From positions 143,976 to 207,975 of the forward strand of contig JBBCXB010000007.1 in the NCBI GenBank assembly GCA_037145635.1: a stretch of 64,000 nt of DNA, written 5' to 3'. Under the pieces are notes generated by a model that did no database searches, was not told where the DNA came from, and saw only the letters and a list, made by a program, of their open reading frames with translations. Made by a program: the position numbers and the translations under genes. This document shows positions 44,142 to 53,353 of the stretch, one piece after another. Each line of letters begins with the position of its first letter. Position 1 is the first letter of the stretch. Source of the stretch: JAATFS01 sp037145635. Its GTDB lineage: Bacteria > Pseudomonadota > Gammaproteobacteria > Xanthomonadales > Xanthomonadaceae.

Positions 44142-44505
44142 GCCGGCACCCCCGCGCAGACCCCGGCGGGGCGGCAGGGCGGGCTGCCCGGCTGCCCGGC
44201 TCCGACTGCTCCGCCGGCTTTCCTGGCAGGCTTCCCGCCGTCGGCTCCCGGGGCCGGCTCTCCAGCCGGCTGCCTTGCCCGGTTCCTTGCCTGGTCCCTG
44301 TCCGGCCGCCCTTGCAGGACCGCCCTTGCCGGGCTTCGGCGTCCGGGCCACGGCACAGGGCCGCCGCGGGCTTTCACCATGTCTTCGTGAGCTGACTGAT
44401 AGAACGGACCGGCCAGTGATGGCGCGGGCGGAGCATCCTGCATACCGGCTTCTCCCAGGGCGCCCATGGTTGGCGGCTCCGGTATGCGCTCCCTGGAATT
44501 CCCGC
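44142..44505. other. Intergenic with one long inverted repeat
   Basis: About 360 bases of GC-rich DNA with many CCGGC-type short repeats and no recognisable gene. A perfect 9-bp inverted repeat occurs at 44440-44487, directly before the YihY-like gene. Confidence 0.4.
44440..44487 (+). repeat. Perfect 9-bp inverted repeat upstream of yihY-like gene
   Basis: GCATACCGG (44440-44448) and CCGGTATGC (44479-44487), separated by 30 bases, end 18 bases before the predicted start codon. The arms are unlike the surrounding low-complexity GC-rich DNA. It could be a leader hairpin or a binding site. Confidence 0.6.
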
Positions 44506-45462
44506 ATGTCGGTCACCAAAGCCCTGTCCCCCGAACACATGAACAAGCACCTGGACCGCATCAAGCGCAGCCTGCCGATGGCGCTGGTCAACCGGTTCAT
44601 GGAGATCGACATCATGACGCAGGCCGCGTCGCTGTCGTTCTACGCCCTGCTCTCGCTGGCCCCGCTGCTGGTGCTGCTGCTGTGGCTGACCGCCTCGCTG
44701 TACCCGCCGGCGCAGGACGCCCTGGTCCAGCAGATCGGCCAACTGGCCGGCAGCAGTGCGGCGACCGTGGCCGACACCATCATCAAGAACGCCACCGACC
44801 AGCCCGGGATCGGCTCGCTGGCCGGCCTGTGGAGCACGCTGTTGCTGTTCGTCGGCGCCACCGCGGTGTTCGCGCAGCTGCAGAATGCGCTGAACCTGAT
44901 CTTCCGCACCGACAAGCAGCGCCTGGACGGCCTGATGGCGTGGCTGAAGAAGCGCGTGTTCTCGTTCGGCGTGGTGCTCGCCCTGGGCTTCCTGCTGATC
45001 GTGTCGATGATCGCCACCACCGCGGTGCAGGTCGTGTTCGCGCGGCTGCCGTCGCTGTTGCCGGCCGTGGGCTATGGCACCACGATGGTGCTGTACTCGC
45101 TGGCGTTCGCCTTCCTCTACCGCTACCTGCCGGACCGCCTGGTGCAGTGGCGCCAGGCGGTGATCGGCGGCGTGATCACCGCCTGCCTGTTCGCGCTGGG
45201 CCGCTACGCCATCGGACTGTACATCGCCACCGCCGCGCCGGGCAGCGCCTACGGTTCGATGGGCGCGCTGGTGATCATGCTGGTGTGGATCTACTACGCG
45301 ATCGTGGTGTTCTTCATCGGCGCGCTGCTGACCGCGGTGATCGACGAGCGCCTGCGCTCGCACCACGCCCTGCGCGCGGCCGGGATCGACACCACCCAGC
45401 CGCTGCCGGCCACCGCCGACACCGCCGCCGCCCCGCGCAGCACCGGTCCGGACCCCGCGTAA
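44506..45462 (+). CDS. YihY/BrkB family inner-membrane protein
   Basis: A 318-residue protein of the YihY/virulence-factor-BrkB family, formerly misnamed RNase BN. It has six membrane helices; recognisable segments are AASLSFYALLSLAPLLVLLLW, WSTLLLFVGATAVFAQLQNALN and a C-terminal GSMGALVIMLVWIYYAIVVFFIGA. Transport function is suspected but not shown. The ATG at 44506 (MSVTKALSPEH) is used; the next ATG at 44539 (MNKHLDRIKRSL) is also possible. It is inserted between yqeY and dnaG. Confidence 0.88.
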   Translation: MSVTKALSPEHMNKHLDRIKRSLPMALVNRFMEIDIMTQAASLSFYALLSLAPLLVLLLWLTASLYPPAQDALVQQIGQLAGSSAATVADTIIKNATDQPGIGSLAGLWSTLLLFVGATAVFAQLQNALNLIFRTDKQRLDGLMAWLKKRVFSFGVVLALGFLLIVSMIATTAVQVVFARLPSLLPAVGYGTTMVLYSLAFAFLYRYLPDRLVQWRQAVIGGVITACLFALGRYAIGLYIATAAPGSAYGSMGALVIMLVWIYYAIVVFFIGALLTAVIDERLRSHHALRAAGIDTTQPLPATADTAAAPRSTGPDPA

Positions 45463-45598
45463 CCGCGGCGCGCGCCCGGCGGGACCGGGCGACGGTCCGC
45501 GCGGCGCGGCCGGCCTGGCGTCGTTCGCCGTGCACCCAGGCCGCCGACGCCGCGCACGAGGTGCCGCGGCAGGACGCGCGGCAGCCTAAACTATGCGG

Positions 45599-47344
45599 AT
45601 GGCCCGCATCCCCGACGCATTCATCGACGACCTGCTCGCACGCACCGATATCGTCGAGGTGATCGGCAGCCGCGTGCCGATCAAGCGCCAGGGCAAGGAG
45701 TACGCGGCGCGCTGCCCGTTCCACGACGAGCGCTCGGCGTCCTTCACGGTGTCGCCGACCAAGCAGTTCTACCACTGCTTCGGCTGCGGCGCGCACGGCA
45801 CCGCGATCAGCTTCCTGATGAACTACGACCGCCTCGAGTTTCTCGACGCGGTCGACGAGCTGGCCAAGCGCGCCGGCATGGAAGTGCCGCGCGACGCCCA
45901 GTCGCGCACCGCCCAGCAGCAGGACGACAGCCGCGACCTGTACCTGGCGCTGGACGCCGCCAGCAAGTTCTTCCAGCGCCAGCTCGAGGCCAGCGACAAG
46001 GCCCGCGCCTACCTGGACGGGCGCGGCGTGGACGCCGACAACCGCGCCCGCTTCGGCATCGGCTATGCCCCCGACGGCTACAGCGCACTCAAGGACACCC
46101 TGGGCACCGACGAGCGGCGGATGAAGCTGCTCGACCGAGCCGGCCTGTTCTCCAAGAACGACCGCGGCCATGTCTACGACAAGTTCCGCGACCGGGTGAT
46201 GTTCCCGATCCACGACCGCCGCGGCCGCGTGATCGCGTTCGGCGGCCGCGTGCTGAGCAGGCCCGACGACGGCCGCGACGCCGGCCCCAAGTACCTCAAC
46301 TCGCCGGAAACCGCGCTGTTCCACAAGGGCCGCGAGCTGTACGGCCTGTGGCAGGTCCGCCAGGCCAACCAGAAGATCGAGCGCCTGATCGTGGTCGAGG
46401 GCTACATGGACGTGGTGTCGCTGTTCCAGTTCGGCGTCACCCAGGCGGTGGCCACGCTGGGCACCGCGACCACGCCCGAGCACGCCGAGCTGCTGTTCCG
46501 CAACGCGCCGGACGTGTACTTCTGCTTCGACGGCGACAACGCCGGGCGCAAGGCCGGCTGGCGCGCGCTCGAATCGGTGCTGCCGCGGATGAAGGACGGC
46601 CGCCAGGCGTTCTTCCTGTTCCTGCCCGACGGCGAGGACCCGGACACCATCGTGCGCAAGGAGGGCGCCGCGGCGTTCGACGCGCGGCTGAAGCAGGCCA
46701 CGCCACTGTCGCAGTTCTTCTTCGACGAGATGTCGCGCGAGACCAACCTGGGCACCCTCGACGGCAAGGCGCGGCTGGCCGAACGCGCCAAGCCGATGCT
46801 GGCGCAGATCCCCGACGGGGCCTTCGGCGACCTGATGCGGCAGCGGCTGGCGCAGATCACCGGCGTCGGCGCGGCGGGTGCGGCCCCGGCCGCCGCCGCG
46901 CGCCCGCCGCCGCGCGCGGTGGCGCCGGTGCAGAAGCGCAGCCTGGTCCGCGGCGCGATCGCGCTGCTGCTGCAGCAACCGGCCCTGGCGCTGAGCCTGG
47001 AGGGCCACCACGACATCGCCGGGCTGCGCCTGCCGGGCGTGGAGCTGCTGCTGGAGCTGCTGGAACTGGTGCAGCAGCGGCCGGAGATCAGCACCGGCGC
47101 GCTGCTGGAGCACTTCGCCGAGCGCGAGGAGCAGGCGGCCCTGCACAAGCTCGCCGCGCAGGCGCTGCCCGGCGACGAGCAGACCTGGGCCCAGGAACTG
47201 CACGACGTGGTCGCCCAGCTCGAGCGCCAGGTCCTGCAGCAACGCCTGGAGGAACTGCTGGCCAAGCAGCGCGCCCAGGGCCTGGACGACACCGACAAGT
47301 ACGAGCTGCGCGCACTGCTCAAGGCCCGCGCTGCGTTGCATTGA
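45599..47344 (+). CDS. dnaG: DNA primase DnaG
   Basis: A 581-residue primase that makes RNA primers at the replication fork. The N-terminal CHC2 zinc finger is complete (CPFHDERSASF ... FYHCFGCG), followed by the RNA-polymerase/TOPRIM core with EGYMDVV and the metal-binding FDGDNAGRKAGWRA, and a C-terminal helicase-binding domain. An ATG two codons earlier (45593) is a possible start, but MARIPDAFIDDLL is the family N-terminus. No rpoD follows, unlike the enterobacterial rpsU-dnaG-rpoD operon; a GGGAAT-type repeat comes directly after the stop. Confidence 0.97.
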   Translation: MARIPDAFIDDLLARTDIVEVIGSRVPIKRQGKEYAARCPFHDERSASFTVSPTKQFYHCFGCGAHGTAISFLMNYDRLEFLDAVDELAKRAGMEVPRDAQSRTAQQQDDSRDLYLALDAASKFFQRQLEASDKARAYLDGRGVDADNRARFGIGYAPDGYSALKDTLGTDERRMKLLDRAGLFSKNDRGHVYDKFRDRVMFPIHDRRGRVIAFGGRVLSRPDDGRDAGPKYLNSPETALFHKGRELYGLWQVRQANQKIERLIVVEGYMDVVSLFQFGVTQAVATLGTATTPEHAELLFRNAPDVYFCFDGDNAGRKAGWRALESVLPRMKDGRQAFFLFLPDGEDPDTIVRKEGAAAFDARLKQATPLSQFFFDEMSRETNLGTLDGKARLAERAKPMLAQIPDGAFGDLMRQRLAQITGVGAAGAAPAAAARPPPRAVAPVQKRSLVRGAIALLLQQPALALSLEGHHDIAGLRLPGVELLLELLELVQQRPEISTGALLEHFAEREEQAALHKLAAQALPGDEQTWAQELHDVVAQLERQVLQQRLEELLAKQRAQGLDDTDKYELRALLKARAALH

Positions 47345-47378
47345 GAGCCGGGAATGGGGAGTGGGGAATGCGGAATCG
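47345..47378 (+). repeat. GGGAAT-type repeat, copy 4
   Basis: Units CCGGGAATG, GGGAGTG, GGGAATG and CGGAATCG follow the dnaG stop codon without a gap. It begins with GAGCCGGGAATG, almost identical to the sequence that spans the beta-glucosidase stop codon on the minus strand (AGCCGGGAATGA). Confidence 0.7.
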
Positions 47379-47529
47379 TCGATGCATCTTCCCGGCGCCC
47401 GATGCCGGCCCGGGCTGTGCCGGAGCGAACGCGGCGAGCGGCACGGCGCCCGGGCGGGGCCACCGCCCTGGCCGATAGCCTCTAGAATGCGGGCTTATTC
47501 CCGGCACGTTGCCGCTCTCCTCTCCCCCG

Positions 47530-48525
47530 ATGAAGAACTGGCTGGCGCGGCTGCGCATTGATCCTTTCACCCTCGCGTTGCTGGCCACGGTCACGCTGGC
47601 GTCCCTGCTGCCGGTCGGCGGTCGTGCCGCGGTGGTCATGGACGGGGTCACCGACATCGCCATCGCCGCGCTGTTCTTCCTGCACGGCGCGCGCCTGTCG
47701 CGCGAGGCGATCAGGGCCGGTGCCCTGCACTGGCGCCTGCACCTGGTCATCCTCGCCTGCACCTTCGTGCTGTTCCCGCTGCTGGGCCTGGTGTTCAGGC
47801 CGCTGTCGCACGCACTGCTGACGCCCGAGCTCTACATCGGCCTGCTGTTCCTGTGCGCGCTGCCGTCCACCGTGCAGTCCTCGATCGCGTTCACCTCGAT
47901 GGCCGGCGGCAACGTGCCGGCCGCGGTCTGCGCGGCGTCGCTGTCCAGCCTGCTCGGGGTGTTCCTCACGCCGCTGCTGATGGGCCTGATGGTGGGTACG
48001 CAGGGCGCGATGGCGCACCCGGTCGAGGCCATCGGCAAGATCCTGCTGCAGCTGCTGGTGCCGTTCGTGGCCGGGCACCTGCTGCGGCCGCTGATCGGCG
48101 GCTGGGTCGAACGCCATCGCGGCATCCTGCGCTATACCGACCAGGGCACCATCCTGCTGGTGGTCTACACCGCCTTCAGCGCCTCGGTGAACGAAGGGCT
48201 GTGGCAGAAGACCCCGCTGCCGGCCCTGTTCGGCGTGCTCGCCGCCGCCGCTGCGCTGCTGGCGCTGGCGATAGGCCTGATCACCTTCCTGACCCGCCGC
48301 CTGGGCTTTGCCCGCGCCGACGAGATCGCGATCGTGTTCTGCGGCTCCAAGAAGAGCCTGGCCACCGGCGTGCCGATGGCCAAGGTGATGTTCGCCGGCG
48401 GCAGCCTGGGCGCGATCGTGCTGCCGATCATGCTGTACCACCAGCTCCAGCTGATCGTCTGCGCCTTCGTGGCCGCCCGCTATGCGCGGCGGACGCCCGA
48501 CGGCAAGGCCTCGATCGCGGACTGA
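47530..48525 (+). CDS. Bile acid:sodium symporter family protein (YfeH-like)
   Basis: A 331-residue inner-membrane transporter of the SBF-like superfamily with about nine to ten helices. Characteristic segments are LFFLHGARLSREAI, LFLCALPSTVQSSIAFTSMAGGN and the C-terminal IVFCGSKKSLATGVPMAKVMF with its conserved GSKKSLA. The E. coli homologue is YfeH; substrates of the family in bacteria are mostly unknown. The start is the ATG giving MKNWLARL; a longer frame adds MPLSSPP only. A TAGAAT box 42 bases upstream may be its -10. Confidence 0.9.
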   Translation: MKNWLARLRIDPFTLALLATVTLASLLPVGGRAAVVMDGVTDIAIAALFFLHGARLSREAIRAGALHWRLHLVILACTFVLFPLLGLVFRPLSHALLTPELYIGLLFLCALPSTVQSSIAFTSMAGGNVPAAVCAASLSSLLGVFLTPLLMGLMVGTQGAMAHPVEAIGKILLQLLVPFVAGHLLRPLIGGWVERHRGILRYTDQGTILLVVYTAFSASVNEGLWQKTPLPALFGVLAAAAALLALAIGLITFLTRRLGFARADEIAIVFCGSKKSLATGVPMAKVMFAGGSLGAIVLPIMLYHQLQLIVCAFVAARYARRTPDGKASIAD

Positions 48526-48856
48526 GCGCGGCCCTGGCGGGGCACAGGCTGCCGCCTGTACCCGAATCGCGACACGCGCGGCGTCCGGTCGCGGCGGACG
48601 CTCATGCCGAGGCCACGGCCTCGGCAATCGATGGGGCCAGGGCTTCCCGTCGCGGCGCGGTCGCGGCCGTTGGCGGAGCGCGACCAGGCATCCGCCATGG
48701 CATCGCCCGCGAGCCGGTCCGCGCCGACCGCGCGGCCGGAGGCCGGGACCGGCGCGGCATATGCAGATGCGCATCCGTCATGTCGCCCCCCGGGTCGCGG
48801 CCGCGGCGCCTGGGTAGAGTGCACGGATCCGTCCAGCCGGCACCGGTGACCGCCTC
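48526..48856. other. Intergenic with a short palindrome
   Basis: No gene recognised. A 10-bp perfect palindrome, TGCCGAGGCC and GGCCTCGGCA separated by AC, lies at 48605-48626. It has no T-run, so it is not a standard terminator. The promoter of the thioredoxin-like lipoprotein should be in this stretch. Confidence 0.4.
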
Positions 48857-50446
48857 ATGAGCTCCCGCTTTCCCCGTCCCGTGCTGGCCTGCGCCGGCCT
48901 GTTCACGGTGCTGGCGCTGTCCGCCTGCAACAAACCTCCCACTCCGCCCGCACCTGCACCGGCGGCGGCCACCCCTGCGCCCGCCGCGGGCATCGCCTGG
49001 CGCGAGGGCGACGTGCAGGATGCCTTCGCCGAGGCCAAGGAAAGTGGCCGGCCGATCCTGCTGTACTGGGGCGCGGCCTGGTGCCCGCCATGCAACCGGC
49101 TCAAGGCCACGCTGTTCCAGGATCCGGACTTCATCGCGCGTACCCGACGGTTCGTGCCGGTGCACCTGGATGGCGACTCGCAGGGCGCCCAGGCCTGGGG
49201 CGAGCGTTTCGGCATCAAGGGCTATCCGACCCTCATCGTGCTGCGGCCGGACGGCAGCGAGATCACCCGCCTGTCCGGCGACAGCGACACCGCACGCCTG
49301 GCCGAGGTGCTGCGCGTGGCGGCCACCCGCACCCTCACCTCGGCGCAGCTGCTGGAGCGCGCGCTGCGCGCGCCCGGCGAACTCGACGCCGACGACTGGA
49401 CGCTGCTCGGCGAGTACGGCTGGAACGTGGACGCCCAGCGGCTGGTCGCCGCCGGCGATGCGCCCGGGGTGCTGGCGAAGCTGTCCCGGGCGGCCCCGCA
49501 GCCGGCCCTGCAGCGGCGCTTCGCCCTGCTGGCCGTGGCCGCGCAACCGCGCGCGCCCGCCGCCCCGGACGATGCCCGCGCCCGCGCCGCGCAGCGCGCA
49601 CTGCTGCAGGCGGTGCTCGCCGATCCGGCCGAGGTCCGCGCCAACCGCAGCGTCCTTACCTACGCCGCCGCGCCCCTGGTGCGCGCGGCGGCGGCCACGC
49701 CGGCCGAACGCCGGACGCTGTCGGCCGCACTGTCGCGCGCGCTGGACCGGGTCTATGCCGATGCCACGCTGCCGATCAGCGATCGCCTCGGCACGGCCTA
49801 CGCGGAGATCCAGCTCGCGCGGCTGGGCCAGGGTGCGGACACCGACGACACAGCGCACGGCGCGGTGCCGCCGGCACTGCCGCCGGCGGTCGCCGCCAAG
49901 GTCCGCGAGCGCGTGCGCTGGGCGGACGCGGCCGCCACCACCGACTACGAGCGCCAGTCCACCCTGAGCACTGCCGCCGCGCTGCTCGACCAGGCCGGCG
50001 ACCACGCCGCCGCCGAGCAGTTGCTGCTGGCCGAGCTGCGGCGCAGCCGCATGCCTTACTACTACATGCCCGACCTGGCCGACTTCGCCGAGGCGCGCGG
50101 CGACCGCCAGACCGCGCTGTACTGGCTCGGAAAGGCCTACGACGGCGCCGAGGGACCGGCCACCCGGGTGCAATGGGGCGTGCTGTATGTCGACGGCCTG
50201 ATCCGGCTCCGGCCCGACGACGCGCGGGCCATCGAGACCGCCGCCGGCCGGGTGATCGGCGAGCTGGCCGCGCAGCCCGACGGCTACCACCAGCGCACAC
50301 GGCAGCGTTTCGACACGCTGGCCACGTCGCTGCAGGCCTGGAGCCGGGCGCACGGCGGCGCGGCCGTGCTCGCGCGCCTGCGCCAACAGATGCGCAGCAC
50401 CTGCGGCGCGCAGGACCGCGACGGCTGCGCCGGCTGGCTGGGCTGA
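48857..50446 (+). CDS. Thioredoxin-fold lipoprotein with TPR-like C-terminal region
   Basis: A 529-residue exported protein. The signal ends in the lipobox LSAC (Cys24), then a Pro/Ala linker, then a thioredoxin domain (residues 45-155) with the active site WCPPC (Cys76, Cys79) and the cis-Pro segment GIKGYPTLIVL. The remaining 370 residues are helical and Ala-rich and look like tetratricopeptide-type repeats. It is probably a membrane-anchored periplasmic thiol reductase/oxidase with a protein-binding domain. The substrate is unknown. It may serve copper or cytochrome maturation, given the oxidase cluster downstream, but that is only proximity. Confidence 0.85.
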   Translation: MSSRFPRPVLACAGLFTVLALSACNKPPTPPAPAPAAATPAPAAGIAWREGDVQDAFAEAKESGRPILLYWGAAWCPPCNRLKATLFQDPDFIARTRRFVPVHLDGDSQGAQAWGERFGIKGYPTLIVLRPDGSEITRLSGDSDTARLAEVLRVAATRTLTSAQLLERALRAPGELDADDWTLLGEYGWNVDAQRLVAAGDAPGVLAKLSRAAPQPALQRRFALLAVAAQPRAPAAPDDARARAAQRALLQAVLADPAEVRANRSVLTYAAAPLVRAAAATPAERRTLSAALSRALDRVYADATLPISDRLGTAYAEIQLARLGQGADTDDTAHGAVPPALPPAVAAKVRERVRWADAAATTDYERQSTLSTAAALLDQAGDHAAAEQLLLAELRRSRMPYYYMPDLADFAEARGDRQTALYWLGKAYDGAEGPATRVQWGVLYVDGLIRLRPDDARAIETAAGRVIGELAAQPDGYHQRTRQRFDTLATSLQAWSRAHGGAAVLARLRQQMRSTCGAQDRDGCAGWLG

Positions 50447-50491
50447 GCCGGCTGCCTGCGCCTGCGCCTGCGCCGGGCGAGCCGGGCGCAC

Positions 50492-50522
50492 GGGCGAGCG
50501 GGCGAGCGGGCGAGCGGGCGAC
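50492..50522. repeat. Octamer tandem repeat
   Basis: Three exact copies of GGGCGAGC plus a partial fourth, just after a run of three CCTGCG units (50455-50472). It lies in the convergent gap between the thioredoxin-like gene and ctaB. Probably slippage-generated. Confidence 0.7.
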
Positions 50523-50665
50523 AGCCTCTTCCACGACGGGAACCTCGTCGCCGTGCCAGGCGCCCTGGTGACGCTTCGCCAGCGGTCGCGGGACGGCCCG
50601 CGCGACGGCGCGCCCCGGCTGCAACGATGGAGTCACCGCCCGGACGGCGTTCGCCGTCACCGCCG

Positions 50666-51559
50666 CTAGAGCCAGGGCAACAGCCAGTGGTCGACCATCA
50701 GGAACGCGAACAGCGCCATCAGGTAGACGATGGAATAGCCGAAGGTCTTCATCGAGAACAGCTCGTCCGGCGGATCCAGCATCCGCCACGCGTACCAGAG
50801 GAACACCGCGTCCAGCACCAGCGCGCCGCCCAGGTAGAACATGCCGCTCATGCCCACCGCCACCGGCAGCAGCGTGACCAGGGTCAGCAGCACGGTGTAG
50901 ACCAGGATCTGCCGGCGCGTGTGCGCCACCCCGTGGGTGACCGGCAGCATCGGGATCGAGGCCTTGGCGTAGTCGGCACGCCGGAAGATCGCCAGCGCCC
51001 AGAAGTGCGGCGGCGTCCACACGAAGATGATCAGCACCAGCAGCGACGACTGGATCCAGTCCGCGCCGGTATGCATGCCGGTCACCGCGGCCCAGCCCAG
51101 CATCGGCGGGGTCGCGCCGGCCAGGCCGCCGATGACGATGTTCTGCGAGGTCGCCCGCTTCAGGTAGACGGTGTAGATCACCGCGTAGCCGATCAGCGAG
51201 GCGAAGGTCAGCACTGCGGTGACCACGTTGACCCACACCACCAGCAGCGTCATCGACACCGCGATCAGCACGCCGGCGAAGGCCAGCACCTGCGCCGGGC
51301 GCACCTTGCCCACCACCAGCGGCCGCCACGAGGTGCGCGCCATCTGCGCGTCGATCTGCGCGTCCAGCAACTGGTTGATCGCCGCCGCCGCCGAGGCCGC
51401 CAGCCAGATCCCGAGGAAGCCGAGCAGGCCGGCGCGCACCTGCGCCAGCGACGGCAGGCCGGGCACCGCCAGGCACATGCCCACCAGCGCGGTGAACACG
51501 ATCAGGGCGACCACCTTCGGCTTGGTCAGGTCCCAGTAGTCGCGTGCGTGGGCCAGCAT
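50666..51559 (-). CDS. ctaB: Protoheme IX farnesyltransferase (heme O synthase) CtaB
   Basis: A 297-residue UbiA-superfamily enzyme that adds a farnesyl group to heme B, giving heme O for cytochrome oxidase. It has eight to nine membrane helices and the Asp-rich prenyl-diphosphate motif NQLLDAQIDAQM, with the following RPLVVGKV, and a second acidic loop region. It starts 2 bp after the ctaA stop codon, so both heme-modification steps are produced together. Last gene of the minus-strand oxidase cluster. Confidence 0.96.
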   Translation of the reverse strand: MLAHARDYWDLTKPKVVALIVFTALVGMCLAVPGLPSLAQVRAGLLGFLGIWLAASAAAAINQLLDAQIDAQMARTSWRPLVVGKVRPAQVLAFAGVLIAVSMTLLVVWVNVVTAVLTFASLIGYAVIYTVYLKRATSQNIVIGGLAGATPPMLGWAAVTGMHTGADWIQSSLLVLIIFVWTPPHFWALAIFRRADYAKASIPMLPVTHGVAHTRRQILVYTVLLTLVTLLPVAVGMSGMFYLGGALVLDAVFLWYAWRMLDPPDELFSMKTFGYSIVYLMALFAFLMVDHWLLPWL

Positions 51560-51561
51560 GC

Positions 51562-52725
51562 TCACTCCGGCGCGCGCAGCCGCGCGAGCAGCGACACCAG
51601 CACGAACAGCAGCGCCACCGCGCCGCCGTTGTGCAGCACCGCCACCGCCAGCGGCAGCGCCAGCTTGACGTTGAGCACGCCCAGCAGCACCTGCAGCGCG
51701 ACCAGCAGCGCCAGCGCCGCGGCCCAGCCGCGCATGCCCGGCGAGCGCGACAGGCGCCAGGCCAGCCACCACAGGTAGAGCGCGACCGCGATCGCCCACA
51801 ACCGGTGCGTCATCTGGATCGCGATCCGCGCCGCGCCGTCGAGCACGCCGCCTTCGTAGTCCACGCCGATGCCGCGCCACAGCGCGAAGCCCTCACGGAA
51901 ATCGTGCGGCGGCCACCACTGGCTCACGCAGCGCGGGAGGTTGTCCGCCGACCAGCTGCCGCCGCCGCAGGCCAGCGCCGCGTAGTTGGCGCTGACCCAG
52001 CCGCCGAGCGCGATCTGCAGGCCCAGCACCGCCACACCCGCACGCAGCAACCATTTCAGCCGCGCCGCGTCGGCCAGCGTGATCGGCAGGTGGGTCGCGC
52101 GCCAGGCCATCCACACCAGCAGCGAGAACATCAGCATGCCGCCCAGCAGGTGGCCCATCACCACGATCGGCTTGAGCAGCAGGGTGACCGTCCACATGCC
52201 CAGCAGCGCCTGGAAGATCACCACCGCCAGCGTCAGCACCGCCGCGCGGGCCAGGTCGAGGTTGGACCAGCGCAGCGCCGCCAGCAGCAGGATCGCCTCG
52301 CCGGCGATCGCCACGCCCATCGCCGCGCCATGCCCGCCGCTCATGTACAGCGGGATCGACAGCGCCACCAGCGCCGCAGCGGTGACGATCTGCGCGATGC
52401 CGAACCGGCGCCGGCGCGCGGCCAGCAGCGACAGCACCAGGATCTCCACCCCCAGCGCGCCGGCCAGGAAGCGGTGCACCTGCTCGCGCCAGGCCTTGTG
52501 CGATTCCAACGGGCGGATCTGGCTGGCGACGTGGGCGTTGGCCTCGTCGGTGGTCTGCGGCCAGGTGATGCGGCCGTAGCAGGTCGGCCAGTCCGGGCAG
52601 CTCATGCCCGCGTCGGACAGCCGCACGAACGAGCCGAACATGATGGTGCTCGCGGTGAACAGCGTAGCCAGCCAGGCCATGCGATGGAAATGCCGGAACA
52701 GCGCCGGACGGGCGAACAGATTCAT
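51562..52725 (-). CDS. ctaA: Heme A synthase CtaA (COX15-like)
   Basis: A 387-residue inner-membrane protein of the COX15/CtaA family, which oxidises heme O to heme A. It has eight helices in two four-helix halves; conserved heme-ligand His segments are seen at ESHKAWREQVHRFLAG, VMGHLLGGML and IQMTHRLWAIAV. The N-terminal VRLSDAGMSCPDWPTCYG is the family signature. It lies between the SCO-like gene and ctaB. Confidence 0.96.
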   Translation of the reverse strand: MNLFARPALFRHFHRMAWLATLFTASTIMFGSFVRLSDAGMSCPDWPTCYGRITWPQTTDEANAHVASQIRPLESHKAWREQVHRFLAGALGVEILVLSLLAARRRRFGIAQIVTAAALVALSIPLYMSGGHGAAMGVAIAGEAILLLAALRWSNLDLARAAVLTLAVVIFQALLGMWTVTLLLKPIVVMGHLLGGMLMFSLLVWMAWRATHLPITLADAARLKWLLRAGVAVLGLQIALGGWVSANYAALACGGGSWSADNLPRCVSQWWPPHDFREGFALWRGIGVDYEGGVLDGAARIAIQMTHRLWAIAVALYLWWLAWRLSRSPGMRGWAAALALLVALQVLLGVLNVKLALPLAVAVLHNGGAVALLFVLVSLLARLRAPE

Positions 52726-52750
52726 CGAGTCGGATTCATCGGGGGGAGGC

Positions 52751-53326
52751 TCACATCAGTTTCAGCAGCTTCGCCAGGTCCGCGCGCAGCCCGGCCGGGT
52801 CGAACCCGGGGGCGTAGCGCAGGATCACGAAGCCGTTCGGGTCGATCACGTACACCGGCACGCCGGCGGCATCGTCCACCCGCGGCAGGCCCTGCCGCAG
52901 CGCCGGTTCCGGGCGCAGCACCCGCAGTTCGCTCAGGGCCGGCAGCCCCTGCGGCGGCGGCCCGATCCACAGCAGCTCGACGCGGTCGGCATCGTGCCCC
53001 TGCAGCTGCCAGACCTTGTCCAGGTCCCGGGCCAGCGCGATGCAGGCCTGGGCGCAGCCGGGCGGCGGCGCCAGCGCGATCCGCCAGCGCCGCGCCGCCG
53101 GCTGCCAGGCGTAGGCGCGGCCGTCGGCGCGCACCGGCGCCAGGGCGCGCAGGTCGCCGGGCGGGGACAGCAGCTCGCCGTGGTTGCGCGTCGCGGATGG
53201 CTGCCAGCCGGAAAAGCGCAGCACCCCGGCCACCAGCATCGAGCCGAAGAACAGCACCACCAGGGCGATCAGCATCCTGCGGCCGCGTCTGGCCGAGCGC
53301 GGCGTGGCCGGAAGGGATGGAGTCAT
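52751..53326 (-). CDS. SCO-like, membrane-anchored thioredoxin-fold protein
   Basis: A 191-residue protein with one N-terminal membrane anchor (LIALVVLFFGSMLVAGVL) and a periplasmic thioredoxin-like domain. It has a CxxxC pair (Cys91, Cys95 in GCAQACIAL) placed as in SCO copper chaperones and the segment VYVIDPNGFVILRYAPG. The conserved SCO His, usually in a DHS segment about a dozen residues before that DPxG, is not present. It corresponds by position to the uncharacterised membrane protein between SURF1 and CtaA in Pseudomonas oxidase clusters. A role in CuA assembly is inferred. Confidence 0.75.
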   Translation of the reverse strand: MTPSLPATPRSARRGRRMLIALVVLFFGSMLVAGVLRFSGWQPSATRNHGELLSPPGDLRALAPVRADGRAYAWQPAARRWRIALAPPPGCAQACIALARDLDKVWQLQGHDADRVELLWIGPPPQGLPALSELRVLRPEPALRQGLPRVDDAAGVPVYVIDPNGFVILRYAPGFDPAGLRADLAKLLKLM

Positions 53327-53353
53327 GCCGCGGATTTTCTCATGCCGCGGGCA

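Noticed and set aside
50455..50522. Short tandem repeats considered as a CRISPR array
   Set aside because: Units of 6 and 8 bases without spacers and without cas genes; simple slippage repeats.
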